Part shown: positions 44,986-53,921 of the stretch, piece by piece | Position numbering within the stretch: position 1 is the stretch's first letter | Layout: each line of letters begins with the position of its first letter | Assembly (NCBI RefSeq): GCF_024267675.1 | Contig: NZ_JALDYX010000016.1 | Span: forward strand, 42,287 to 106,286 | Length of the DNA stretch: 64,000 bases | Direction of reading: 5' to 3' | Source of the DNA: Marinobacterium sedimentorum | GTDB lineage: Bacteria; Pseudomonadota; Gammaproteobacteria; Pseudomonadales; Balneatricaceae | The notes under the pieces: generated by a model | What the model was told of the DNA's origin: nothing | Seen by the model: only the letters and a program-made list of their open reading frames with translations | The model's database searches: none | Program-made: the position numbers and the translations under genes

Positions 44986-45081
44986 TAAAATGCTGCGAAT
45001 CACTCGCAGCGAGCGCTATCTTAAGCGCACTGCGCCCGGATGCCAAGCCTGCAAGCTGACAGCCTGAACGCGGATCAGGTC

Positions 45082-45381
45082 TTAGCCGAATTCCCGGGCC
45101 AGACGCTCGCGCTCTTGGGGCGTGTACTGCACCCGGCCAATCGGGATCATGTCGTTGGTCGCCGCACGGATGCGGTCGGCATCCTCAGCGCTAAAGCCGC
45201 CACAGAGCTCGATCAGCTGCACATGCTTGGTCAGCAGTTCCTGCGCCACCAGAATGGCTTCATCGACCGTTTTCACACCGGACACCGCCATATCAAACAG
45301 CTCGGTTTGAATGCGGCCGTGATGCTTGATGATTTCCAGATCCGGACCCTTAACAATAAAACCATATCGCGCCAATGCCAT
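45082..45381 (-). CDS. Small conserved protein (DUF6506-like)
   Basis: A 99-residue protein starting MALARYGFIVKGPDLEIIKH, with later blocks GVKTVDEAILVAQELLTKHV, IELCGGFSAEDADRIRAAT and PIGRVQYTPQERE. The pattern agrees with the DUF6506 family from recall; function unknown. The ATG at 45381 has AGGAG eight bases upstream, better than the longer frame to 45420. It lies between the FMN riboswitch and the pta terminator and is probably monocistronic. Confidence 0.75.
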   Translation of the reverse strand: MALARYGFIVKGPDLEIIKHHGRIQTELFDMAVSGVKTVDEAILVAQELLTKHVQLIELCGGFSAEDADRIRAATNDMIPIGRVQYTPQERERLAREFG

Positions 45382-45506
45382 CTGCGCTGCTCCTGCCTGA
45401 ATGAACGGGGAATGATGCATTCATTAAAGCCCGCGCGGCGCCGAGAGATTAGAGCCAGAGACCTAAAAAAGGTGGGGCCACCGGCTGGCCACTGCGCGTG
45501 CGCGAC

Positions 45507-45538
45507 AAAAAAGGCCCCGGGATAAACCGGAGCCTTTT
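45507..45538 (-). terminator. Terminator after pta
   Basis: Stem AAAAGGC-CCGG (45509-45520) with CCGG-GCCTTTT (45527-45538), loop GATAAA, one bulge on each side. T-runs exist on both strands, so it can stop transcription from either side. It lies 21 bp beyond the pta stop. Confidence 0.8.
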
Positions 45539-45558
45539 GTAATACCGCAGCCCTTAAC

Positions 45559-46494
45559 TCAGGCCGTTTTCTGCGCCAGATAGTGGCTGTAAATGGAGGC
45601 CAGCGCACAGGACGCCAGACGCGCCTCCGGCGGATCGGCACGGGAGGTCAGAATGATCGGCACCCGGGCACCCAGCACCAGGCCCGCGGCCGTGGCACTC
45701 ATGAAGTACACCATCTGCTTGAACATGCAGTTGCCGGTTTCAATATTGGGCACCAGCAGCAGGTCGACATCGCCGGCCACCCGGCTTGTCATGCCCTTGA
45801 GATCGGCCGCATCGCGCGAAATCGCATTATCAAACGCCATCGGACCTTCGATGATGGCATCCTGCATGCCGCCCAGGGACGCCAGCTTGACCAGCTCGCC
45901 TGCATCCACACTGGAGGGCATGGCGCGGTTTACTTCCTCGGTGCCGGACAGCAGCGCGACCTTGGGCTGGGTGATGCCAAGCGCGTGCAGCAGGTCGAGG
46001 GCATTGCGCAGGATGTGGGCCTTGTCGACAACCGTGGGCTGCACATTGATCACCGCATCGGTGATGCACAGCGGGCGCGCATGACCCGGTACTGTCATAT
46101 GGAATACATGGCTCAGGCGCCGCGACGTACGCAGGCCTGCATCACGGCTCAGCACGGCCTTGAGCAGGGTATCGGTATGCAGATGCCCCTTCATCAGCGA
46201 GTGCGCTTCACCGGCAGCCACTATGCCCGCCGCTATACGGGCCGCATCGGCTTCAGTCGCTGCATCTTCCAGACGGATAGACGTCAGATCCCAGTCCAGC
46301 TCCCGGGCCAACGCCTGAATAACATCGGCCTTGCCCACCAGCACAGGCTCGATAAGACCTGCGTCTGTGGCCATTTTCGCGCTCTCAAGCGAGACCCGGT
46401 TCACCGGGTTCACTACGGCAGTCACCACCCGGGGCAGTGCCCTGGCTTTCTCAAGCAGGTAGGAGGGACACTCCACCGGAGTTTTGCTCAACAT
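45559..46494 (-). CDS. pta: Phosphate acetyltransferase of the taurine pathway
   Basis: A 311-residue short-form phosphotransacetylase (PTA/PTB fold). Conserved blocks include ITDAVINVQPTVVDKAHILR, VALLSGTEEVN, and the C-terminal GNCMFKQMVYFMSATAAGLV and PIILTSRAD. It converts acetyl phosphate made by Xsc into acetyl-CoA. It follows xsc on the same strand but is separated by 325 bp that include a terminator-like hairpin, so it may have its own promoter. Short Pta next to xsc is the standard arrangement in taurine-degrading bacteria. Confidence 0.92.
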   Translation of the reverse strand: MLSKTPVECPSYLLEKARALPRVVTAVVNPVNRVSLESAKMATDAGLIEPVLVGKADVIQALARELDWDLTSIRLEDAATEADAARIAAGIVAAGEAHSLMKGHLHTDTLLKAVLSRDAGLRTSRRLSHVFHMTVPGHARPLCITDAVINVQPTVVDKAHILRNALDLLHALGITQPKVALLSGTEEVNRAMPSSVDAGELVKLASLGGMQDAIIEGPMAFDNAISRDAADLKGMTSRVAGDVDLLLVPNIETGNCMFKQMVYFMSATAAGLVLGARVPIILTSRADPPEARLASCALASIYSHYLAQKTA

Positions 46495-46819
46495 GGCAGC
46501 TTACCTAGATCCGTTGCACAGTTTGAATATCAGGGTGCCGGCCTGCAAAGGCTGACAGGGTTTGCACAGACGTTCGGGGCCCATTGGGCCAGCCTCCGCC
46601 TGCTCTGCATGGACAGGCGCTGCAGTTTGGGCTGTAGCAAGACAGTACCCGGAACCCAGGGGCCAGCAACAGAGGACGGTTAAACGCTTGTGCGAACGAT
46701 TAGGAAAACCGGCTGGCCTTCCTTTAAAAACGGAACCGAAGGCCCGCGGCCTTCGGTGGGTCCCGACCAGCGCTGCCAGGGCTGCTCCGGTCGGGCTATT
46801 GCGTCTTGAGCCTTGCGGC
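46495..46819 (-). terminator. xsc-pta intergenic region with terminator at 46721-46756
   Basis: The 325-bp gap contains a perfect 9-bp stem, CCGAAGGCC (46736-46744) and GGCCTTCGG (46748-46756), loop CGC. On the minus strand it is followed by TTCCGTTTTTAAAGG, a usable T-run, so it likely terminates or attenuates transcription after xsc. The rest of the region must contain a pta promoter if the hairpin is efficient. No other gene seen. Confidence 0.6.
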
Positions 46820-48583
46820 TTAGACGTAGTCTTTGTACTTGTCGAGATAGCGCACCGGCTTGGACAGTGCGTCACGGCGGAACGGGTCGCCCAGCTCGCG
46901 CGTACACATGATTTCGATAACGGTGGTCTTGCCTTCTTCCATCTGACGGGTGATAGCGGCCTGCAGAGTCGGTCCGATATCTTCCAGCTTGTCGACGGTT
47001 ACGCCTTCAGCCCCCATGGAGCGTGCGATTTCAGCGAAGCTCGGGTTTTCCAGCTCACCGGCAACAAAGCGACGGTTGTAGAAATCCACCTGGTTTTTCT
47101 TCTCGGCGCCCCACTGACGGTTGTGGAAAACGATGGAGGTGACCGGGATGCTTTCCCGCACGCAGGTCAGGATTTCCATCATGGACATGCCCCAGGCACC
47201 GTCGCCGGCGTAGGAGATGGCCGGACGATTCGGCGCAGCAACCTTGGCACCAATAATGGTCGGCAGCGCGTAACCGCAGTTACCGAAGCTCATGGCCGCG
47301 AAGAATGAACGCGGTTTTTCAAAGCGCAGGTAGCTGTTGGCAACGGAGTTGATGTTGCCGATATCGGTAGACACCATGACGTTTTCCGGCATGGCTTTTT
47401 CCAGCTCGCGCAACACCTGACGCGGGTGCAGGAAGCTGCCTTCTTCGCCTGCCTGTTCATTGATCATGTCCAGCGAGAACTCGTCCTTCTCGTGGATCCA
47501 GTCGTTCAGCTCGTTTTCCCAGTTCGCCTTTTCAGCAGCGATTTCTTCAGCACGCGCGCCTTTGGTGGCAACGCAGGCAACTGAAGTGTTTTCCAGACGC
47601 TGCAGCAGGTTGCTGGCAGCAGCCTTGGCATCACCGCAGATACCCACGGAAATTTTCTTCACCAGACCCAGCATCTTGGCATCGCAGTCGATCTGGATGA
47701 CTTTGGCCTGCTTGGGCCAGTAGTCCAGACCGTGCTGCGGCAAAGTGCCGAAGGGCCCAAGGCGGGTACCCAGCGCTACAACAACGTCAGCACGGGACAG
47801 CAGCTTCATTGCCGCCTTGGAGCCCTGGTAACCCAGAGGACCGCACCACAGAGCGTGGGACGCCGGGAAGGAGTCATTGTGCAGGTAGCTGTTCACAACA
47901 GGTGCGCCGAGGAATTCAGCCAGTGCCTGACATTCGCCCAGGGCATCAGCCATAACGACACCGCCACCGGAGATGATGACCGGGTTTTTAGCGCCAGCCA
48001 GCAGTTCAGCCGCCTGCGCCAGGCTCTGCTCGCCACCCGCACCGCGCTCGATGCGCATGGGCTGCGGGATTTCAACGTCGATATCGCCGTAGAAAAAATC
48101 ACGCGGGATGTTCAGCTGAGTCGGGCCGTTTTCGTGCATGGCACGGTCGAAGCAGCGCGCCGTCAGTTCAGCCATGCGCGCAGGATTGGCAACGTGGCCC
48201 TGGTACTTGGTGATGGTTTCAAAGAACGGCAGCTGCTGTGCTTCCTGGAATCCGCCCAGACCGTTGGACATGGAGCCGGTTTCCGGCGTGATGCAGACCA
48301 CCGGGCTGTGCGCCCAGTAAGCAGCCGCAATAGCGGTGACAAAGTTGGTGATACCAGGACCGTTCTGCGCGATGCAGACACCGTGGCGACCGCTGACACG
48401 GGCATAGCCGTCAGCCATGTGGCCGGCGCCCTGCTCATGCACGACAGGAATAAAACGAATGCCTGCCGGCGTAAAGATATCCATGGCGTCCATAAAGGCA
48501 GAACCCATGATACCGAACATATCGGTAACGCCATTGGCGACCAAAGTTTCGACCATCGCCTCACTTGGAGTCATACGAGCCAT
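46820..48583 (-). CDS. xsc: Sulfoacetaldehyde acetyltransferase
   Basis: A 587-residue thiamine-diphosphate enzyme that converts sulfoacetaldehyde and phosphate to acetyl phosphate and sulfite. The N-terminal domain has FGIMGSAFMDAMD and VVHEQGAGHMADGYARVSG with the cofactor-activating Glu. The C-terminal domain has GDGAWGMSMMEILTCVRES and FHNRQWGAEKKNQ, the ThDP motif. Xsc-specific text such as PAGIRFIPVVHEQGAGHM and DFYNRRFVAGELENP supports the call over acetolactate synthase. The ATG at 48583 starts the conserved MARMTPSEAMVETL. It follows ald by 68 bp. Confidence 0.96.
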   Translation of the reverse strand: MARMTPSEAMVETLVANGVTDMFGIMGSAFMDAMDIFTPAGIRFIPVVHEQGAGHMADGYARVSGRHGVCIAQNGPGITNFVTAIAAAYWAHSPVVCITPETGSMSNGLGGFQEAQQLPFFETITKYQGHVANPARMAELTARCFDRAMHENGPTQLNIPRDFFYGDIDVEIPQPMRIERGAGGEQSLAQAAELLAGAKNPVIISGGGVVMADALGECQALAEFLGAPVVNSYLHNDSFPASHALWCGPLGYQGSKAAMKLLSRADVVVALGTRLGPFGTLPQHGLDYWPKQAKVIQIDCDAKMLGLVKKISVGICGDAKAAASNLLQRLENTSVACVATKGARAEEIAAEKANWENELNDWIHEKDEFSLDMINEQAGEEGSFLHPRQVLRELEKAMPENVMVSTDIGNINSVANSYLRFEKPRSFFAAMSFGNCGYALPTIIGAKVAAPNRPAISYAGDGAWGMSMMEILTCVRESIPVTSIVFHNRQWGAEKKNQVDFYNRRFVAGELENPSFAEIARSMGAEGVTVDKLEDIGPTLQAAITRQMEEGKTTVIEIMCTRELGDPFRRDALSKPVRYLDKYKDYV

Positions 48584-48651
48584 ATCAGTTTTCCTTTGCT
48601 TTGCTGTTGCAGACGACGGAACCGCCGTCGGCCGTTGGGTACCGGTTTTAA

Positions 48652-49761
48652 TTACTTTGCCGTGTAGGGGACAAATTCTTTTCCCAGAGCCTGGGCAACT
48701 TCCCTGCAGGCCACTTTGCCCGCATGAATGTTGAGGCCATTGGCCAGATGCGTATCCCTTCGGATCGCCTCTTCCCATCCCAGGTCTGCCAGCGCAAGAA
48801 TGTGCGGCAGCGTGGCGTTATTGAGGGCCAGAGTGGAGGTTCTCGCCACGGCCCCCGGCATATTGGCAACGCAGTAATGCACTACGTCATCAACGATATA
48901 GGTCGGATCTTCATGGGTGGTGGCATGGGAGGTTTCGAAGCAGCCGCCCTGATCAATCGCCACATCCACAACCGCAGAGCCTGGCTTCATGCGCTTGACC
49001 ATCTCGACGGTCACAAGCTTGGGCGCCGCCGCACCCGGAATCAGTACACCGCCAATCACCAGGTCGGCCGAGAGCACATGCTCTTCCAGTGCCGCCTTGC
49101 TGGAGTAAACGGTCTGCACCTGAGTGCCGAACTCGGATACCAGCCGGCGCAGCACATCGACGGAGCGATCCAGCACCACCACCTGAGCGCCCATGCCGAT
49201 GGCCATGCGAGCTGCATTGCTGCCCACCACACCGCCACCAATAATGACGACCTTGGCGGATTCGACACCCGGCACACCGCCGAGCAGCATGCCGCGTCCG
49301 CCGCGGGATTTTTCAAGACAGGCGGCACCGGCCTGGATGGACATGCGACCGGCCACTTCGGACATCGGTGCCAGCAGTGGCAGGCCACCGCGCTCTGAGG
49401 TTACGGTTTCGTAAGCGATACAGGTGGCTCCGCTGGCCAGCAGGTCATCGGTCTGGGCCAGGTCCGGCGCCAGGTGCAGGTAGGTAAAGAGTACCTGGCC
49501 GGCCCGCAGCTGCTTGCGCTCAACCGCCAGCGGCTCCTTGACCTTGACCACCATCTCGGCCCTGGCAAAGACGTCTGCCGCGGTCGCTGCGATGGTCGCG
49601 CCGGCGGCGACATAATCAGCATCGGAAAAACCAATGCCGTTGCCAGCCAGGGTTTCCACCAGTACCTGATGACCGCGTGAGGTGAGTTCCTGCACGCTGG
49701 CCGGAACCATGCCCACGCGGTACTCGTGGTTCTTAATTTCCTTGGGGACTCCGATTAGCAT
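48652..49761 (-). CDS. ald: Alanine dehydrogenase
   Basis: A 369-residue NAD-dependent alanine dehydrogenase. [18 protein letters not shown] at the start, KVKEPLAVE, the nucleotide fold [18 protein letters not shown], and [13 protein letters not shown] are family hallmarks. The cytoplasmic enzyme regenerates pyruvate from the alanine formed by taurine:pyruvate aminotransferase and releases ammonia. It lies between tauR and xsc, all on the same strand. The ATG at 49761 is preferred to the upstream frame to 49779. Confidence 0.96.
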   Translation of the reverse strand: MLIGVPKEIKNHEYRVGMVPASVQELTSRGHQVLVETLAGNGIGFSDADYVAAGATIAATAADVFARAEMVVKVKEPLAVERKQLRAGQVLFTYLHLAPDLAQTDDLLASGATCIAYETVTSERGGLPLLAPMSEVAGRMSIQAGAACLEKSRGGRGMLLGGVPGVESAKVVIIGGGVVGSNAARMAIGMGAQVVVLDRSVDVLRRLVSEFGTQVQTVYSSKAALEEHVLSADLVIGGVLIPGAAAPKLVTVEMVKRMKPGSAVVDVAIDQGGCFETSHATTHEDPTYIVDDVVHYCVANMPGAVARTSTLALNNATLPHILALADLGWEEAIRRDTHLANGLNIHAGKVACREVAQALGKEFVPYTAK

Positions 49762-50212
49762 TGTCACCACTCCCGTCATTATTTTTTGTGTTCGGTTGTG
49801 AGCTCACACCCAGAGACTTTCTGCGGCCTGGGTGCCTGTGATCAGAGGCTGAATGTTTCAGATCAGCTTGGTTGTAGATTAGGAGGGAGGAGCAATGGCA
49901 GGTAGAACCAGTTGCCGGACATATGTTGCGCCAGACTGGCCCAGGCAGTGCAGACAGCTGCGCGGACTCGACGCGAAGCCCCGGGGTACGGGCTTTTCAG
50001 ACTTAAATCAGGCTATTTTTGCAGAGCAGAGCAGGCACGAAAGCGCAGGTAAAAGGCGGGGAAAAAGAGGTATGGCGTGAGGTCCACCACGAGCGGGCGG
50101 TATAAAGACCAGGACAAAAGAATCGAATATCACACAACTTGATACGTTTGATTTCGAAAAACAAATATTATTTCGTCAATCCCGGGCGCACGAAGCGCGC
50201 CCGGGATCCGGC
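49762..50212 (-). terminator. tauR-ald intergenic region with hairpin at 50179-50207
   Basis: Downstream of tauR a perfect 11-bp stem, ATCCCGGGCGC (50179-50189) and GCGCCCGGGAT (50197-50207), is followed on the minus strand by an AT-rich tract with a short T-run, so it is a probable terminator. The remaining 400 bp should hold the ald-xsc promoter. No further gene or repeat was recognised. Confidence 0.6.
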
Positions 50213-51679
50213 TCAGGTCATGTCCAAAATGAGTTCGGCCAGCGTCTTGATACCGGGGCGGATGCGCTCGGCGCTGATGGACGAGTACCCCAGACGGAAG
50301 AAGTTGAGTGGCGGGTTTTCACCCGCGAAATGCAGATCGCCGGACTCGATCAGGATACCGCGATCGGCCGCTTCCTTGCGCAGCAGACGCGCATCCAGCC
50401 CCTCAGGCCCCTCGACCCAGTAACAGGAACCGCCGAAGCTGGGTTTCTGCGACGACGCCGGCAGGAATTCGCCCAGGGCCGCACCCATTTCCTGCCAGCG
50501 CTCCTCGTAGGCCCGCATGATGGTCATGATCAGGGCATCGTGGTAACCCCGCTCCAGGAAGAGCGCCACCGAGCGCTGGTTGTTGGCCGCAGGATGGCGC
50601 AGCATCAGGCGACGCAGCGCCCTGGCCTCGCGAATAAACTCGGCCGGCCCCACCAGATAACCCAGCCGCAGGCCCGGCGCCAGTGTTTTTGACAGGCTGC
50701 CGACATAAAGCACCCGTCCGCTGCTATCCAGGCTTTTCAGTGCCGGAATGGGGTTGGACTTGAAGTTGGTTTCGCTTTCGTAGTCATCCTCGATGATGAC
50801 AAAGTCGTGCTCGTTGGCCCGCTTGAGCAGCTCGTAACGCCGCTCTATGGGCATGGTGGCGGTCGTCGGACACTGGTGACTCGGTGTCACGTAGAGGCAA
50901 TCGAGGTCGTTCAGGCTGTCATCCACAATCAGGCCATCGCCATCCACCGGCAGGGGCCGCACCTGGGACGGGTTGAGCGTCGAGATATTGCGAATATCCA
51001 GATAACCCGGATCCTCCATGCCCATGATGCTGTCCTTGTCGAGCAGCAGACGCGCCAGCATGTAGAGCGCCTGCTGGGCGCCCACGGTCACCAGTATCTG
51101 ATCAGCCGACGCCCAGACGCCCCTGCGGGGCAGCAGCCGGGTACGTATCTGCTCCACCAGCAGCGGATCGTCATTGTCGAACCGATCCGATGCCCAGTCG
51201 CGAATCGCCGGTACGCTCACCGCGTCGCGACAGCACTCGCGCCAGTTGTTGGTGGGAAACAGCGTCGGATCGAACTGACCGTAGATAAACGGATAGGGGT
51301 ATTTTTGCCAGTCCCGGGGCTTGCTCAAGTTCTGCTGATTCGACGGATACAGCTTGAGACAGCTCGACCAGTCCGGCGGCGTCCCTTCCACGGCGGCAAC
51401 GGGGCTCTGCTTGATCACCACCTTGCCCGACATGATGTCCGGGTTGACGTAGTAGCCGCTGCGCTCGCGGGCAATCAGGTAGCCATCATCCAGCAGGTGC
51501 TCATAAGCCAGCACGACGGTATTGCGCGCAATATTGAGCTGCTTGGCCAGCTTGCGGCTGGAGGGCAACGGGCTATCCAGGGGAATATTGCCGTTCAGTA
51601 TGCCGGCGGCAATCTGCTCACGCAGCTGTTGCTGCAGGCTGGCGGGTTTTTCTGGAGAAAGGTGAAAGAGTTGAAACAT
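50213..51679 (-). CDS. tauR: MocR/PdxR-family regulator of taurine catabolism
   Basis: A 488-residue fusion of a GntR-type winged helix (residues about 12-80: LQQQLREQIAAGILNGNIPL, PLPSSRKLAKQLNIARNTVV, YEHLLDDGYLIARERSGYYV) and a fold-type I aminotransferase-like domain. The PLP-binding Lys lies in VGSLSKTLAPGLRLGYLV, with the DDYESETNF and YVTPSHQCPT blocks conserved. TauR activates tpa-type genes in response to taurine and PLP in alphaproteobacteria. It lies between tpa and ald in the same orientation. The symbol is assigned from context and family. Confidence 0.88.
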   Translation of the reverse strand: MFQLFHLSPEKPASLQQQLREQIAAGILNGNIPLDSPLPSSRKLAKQLNIARNTVVLAYEHLLDDGYLIARERSGYYVNPDIMSGKVVIKQSPVAAVEGTPPDWSSCLKLYPSNQQNLSKPRDWQKYPYPFIYGQFDPTLFPTNNWRECCRDAVSVPAIRDWASDRFDNDDPLLVEQIRTRLLPRRGVWASADQILVTVGAQQALYMLARLLLDKDSIMGMEDPGYLDIRNISTLNPSQVRPLPVDGDGLIVDDSLNDLDCLYVTPSHQCPTTATMPIERRYELLKRANEHDFVIIEDDYESETNFKSNPIPALKSLDSSGRVLYVGSLSKTLAPGLRLGYLVGPAEFIREARALRRLMLRHPAANNQRSVALFLERGYHDALIMTIMRAYEERWQEMGAALGEFLPASSQKPSFGGSCYWVEGPEGLDARLLRKEAADRGILIESGDLHFAGENPPLNFFRLGYSSISAERIRPGIKTLAELILDMT

Positions 51680-51775
51680 CCGCGGACCATACCTGTTTCC
51701 GACGCCAAAGCCGTGTTACTGCAAAGGCGCCTAGGATTATTATGCCATTCTGCCACTTGCCGAGTCTGACCCGGA

Positions 51776-51798
51776 AATATCAGTATATCACTGATATT
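51776..51798 (+). promoter_or_regulatory. Perfect inverted repeat upstream of tauR
   Basis: AATATCAGT (51776-51784) and ACTGATATT (51790-51798) with a 5-bp spacer, 97 bp before the tauR start and 127 bp beyond the tpa stop. The lack of a following T-run argues against a terminator; it looks like an operator for tauR expression. Confidence 0.45.
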
Positions 51799-51924
51799 AA
51801 AAGGCGTTCAGCCGGTCAGCGAGCTGACTCCCGGCCCCAGAACGCAGAAACCCCACGGCCATGCACAGCATGCCCGCAGGGTTGAGAAAGTCGACCAGCC
51901 ACCCGGCTGGCCGACCGCAGCCAA

Positions 51925-53313
51925 TCAGGCGTTGGGGGCCAGACGGGCGAAGGCGTTGTCCAGCGCATCGATCATCTGGTCCAGCTCCGCCTGGGTGACG
52001 ATCAGCGCCGGGCTGAAGCACAGCGTATTGTTGAACTCCTCGAAGCTGCGGTTGGTGCGACCGATGATCACGCCCTGCTTCATGCAGTCTGCCGCAATGG
52101 CGATCGCCAGGCTTTCATCCACCGGCTCCTTGCTCTGGCGGTCCTTGACCAGCTCCAGACCCGCGAACAGCCCCTTGCCGCGCACATCACCAATGACATC
52201 ATACTTGTCATACAGCTGATGCAGGCGCCCCATCAGGTACTCACCCATCTGGGTGGCGTTCTCAAGCAGGTTTTCGTCCTCGATAATCTTCATGTTTGCC
52301 AGTGCCGCGGCAGGACCTGCGGTGCAGCCGCCGAAGGTGCTGATATCACGGAAGTAGCCCATGCGATCAGACGGATCATCCTTGAAGGCTTCAAACACGG
52401 CTTCGGTGGTCACGGTGCAGGAGATGGCCGCATAACCGGACGCCACACCCTTGGCCATGGTCACCATGTCAGGCTTGATGCCGTAGTGCTGGTAACCGAA
52501 CCATTTGCCGGTACGACCCAGACCACAGACGACTTCGTCGATGTGCAGCAGGATGTCGTACTTCTTGCAGATTTCCTGAATCTTGTCCCAGTAACCCTGG
52601 GGCGGCGTAATGACGCCACCACCGGCGGTGATCGGCTCCAGACAGACAGCCCCTACGGTATCGGGGCCTTCGGCCAGAATGACCTTTTCCATTTCCAGCG
52701 CTGCGCGCACACCATAGTCGTCGACGTCACCAAACTGCGAACGGTATTCGCAGCAATGCGGGAATTCAACGAAACCGGGCGTAAAGGGGCCGTACTGATG
52801 CTTGCGTTCGAACTGGCCGGTGGCGCTCAGGGCGGTGATGGTGGTGCCGTGGTAGTCACGCTCACGGAACAGAATCTTGTGCTTCTTGCCGCCGTATTTT
52901 TTGTGGGCAATCTGACGCACGATCTTGAACGCTTTCTCGTTGGCTTCAGAGCCCGAGTTGGAGTAGTAAACGCGGCTCATGCCCGGCATTTTTTCAATCA
53001 GTTTTTCAGCGAACTGCGCCGCCGGTATGTTGCCGGCAGACTGGGCGAAGTAGTTCATTTTAACCAGCTGATCGCGCACCGCATCGGCGATGGACTCGCG
53101 GCCGTAGCCGACGTTTACCGTCCAGACACCACCGGACACAGTATCCAGATATTCATTGCCCTTGGCATCCCAGACCCGCATGCCCTTGCCTTCCACGATC
53201 ACCATCGGATCGTTCTGCTCGAACTGTTTGTGCTGGGTAATGTGATGCCACACATGCTTGCGATCGCTGGCGATAACGGCGGCTGCGTCGAATTCGTTTA
53301 CATCGTGCTTCAT
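51925..53313 (-). CDS. tpa: Taurine:pyruvate aminotransferase
   Basis: A 462-residue class III aminotransferase that moves the amino group of taurine to pyruvate, giving sulfoacetaldehyde and alanine. The PLP Lys is in DMVTMAKGVASGYAA; YYSNSGSEANEKAFK is the phosphate-binding region, and LHIDEVVCGLGRTGKWFG holds the cofactor Asp. High overall similarity to Tpa of Bilophila and Rhodobacter types from recall. ATG at 53313 has GGGGG eight bases upstream, better than GTG at 53322. It heads the minus-strand taurine gene set. Confidence 0.94.
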   Translation of the reverse strand: MKHDVNEFDAAAVIASDRKHVWHHITQHKQFEQNDPMVIVEGKGMRVWDAKGNEYLDTVSGGVWTVNVGYGRESIADAVRDQLVKMNYFAQSAGNIPAAQFAEKLIEKMPGMSRVYYSNSGSEANEKAFKIVRQIAHKKYGGKKHKILFRERDYHGTTITALSATGQFERKHQYGPFTPGFVEFPHCCEYRSQFGDVDDYGVRAALEMEKVILAEGPDTVGAVCLEPITAGGGVITPPQGYWDKIQEICKKYDILLHIDEVVCGLGRTGKWFGYQHYGIKPDMVTMAKGVASGYAAISCTVTTEAVFEAFKDDPSDRMGYFRDISTFGGCTAGPAAALANMKIIEDENLLENATQMGEYLMGRLHQLYDKYDVIGDVRGKGLFAGLELVKDRQSKEPVDESLAIAIAADCMKQGVIIGRTNRSFEEFNNTLCFSPALIVTQAELDQMIDALDNAFARLAPNA

Positions 53314-53676
53314 GATGTTCACCCCCTGTCTGTATGGAGTAGTTCTTGTGCAAACGGGCAGGAGGCAGGGTCCTGTTGACGTGTGCCGATAGTTCCTGCA
53401 AACGTCAACAAGGACAAGCTCCGGACACCAATTTCCTGTTGATGCCTAACAAGCTAAATTTATCCCTCAGGTCGGGTTAGAACCAGTTGTTTACCACCTA
53501 TGATGCCAGCCCGTCACTGCTGGCTTGGGCAGCAAAAAAAGGCGCCAGCTCGCGCAGACAGCCACAGTGGCAGCATCCAACTGGACCGACCCCGCAGGTG
53601 CGGCTGGCTCTAGTGAGCCAATTGATTCAGGCCCACTATGGCATGGCCTGTTTAACCTGCGTTGCGGAAGATCAAC
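53314..53676 (-). promoter_or_regulatory. tpa upstream region with repeated TCCTGTTGA motif
   Basis: The 363-bp divergent region between tpa and thiS carries an inverted repeat GTCCTGTTGACGT (53370-53382) and ACGTCAACAAGGAC (53402-53415, one extra base), plus a third TCCTGTTGA at 53434-53442. These are 57-130 bp upstream of tpa and may be TauR binding sites; the sequence differs from the CTGGACYTAA repeats known for Rhodobacter TauR. No gene was recognised here. Confidence 0.5.
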
Positions 53677-53880
53677 ATGATTCAGTGTCACATAAATGGC
53701 CAGGCCACCCGGATACCCGAAAATCAGAGTCTCACCGACCTGATTGAACAGCTGGGTCTTACCGGCCGGCGCCTGGCAATCGAGCTGAATGCAGAGATAG
53801 TGCCGCGTGCCGCACATGCAACGGTGTTGCTAAATGACAACGATCACGTAGAGATCGTCCACGCCATTGGCGGAGGCTGA
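53677..53880 (+). CDS. thiS: Sulfur carrier protein ThiS
   Basis: A 67-residue ubiquitin-like protein that carries sulfur as a C-terminal thiocarboxylate in thiazole synthesis. It begins MIQCHINGQATRIPENQSLT, contains LGLTGRRLAIELNAEIVPR, and ends in the required Gly-Gly (HAIGGG; one extra Gly is usual). GGAAGA lies five bases before the ATG at 53677; the frame to 53662 is not needed. It is followed by thiG at 41 bp. Confidence 0.92.
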   Translation: MIQCHINGQATRIPENQSLTDLIEQLGLTGRRLAIELNAEIVPRAAHATVLLNDNDHVEIVHAIGGG

Positions 53881-53921
53881 AGCGCCGCCCGGATACTGTC
53901 AGAAAAAGGGAGTCTGCCAAG

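Noticed and set aside
49895..50080. 61-codon plus-strand frame in the tauR-ald gap
   Set aside because: Arg-rich chance frame without ribosome binding site support.
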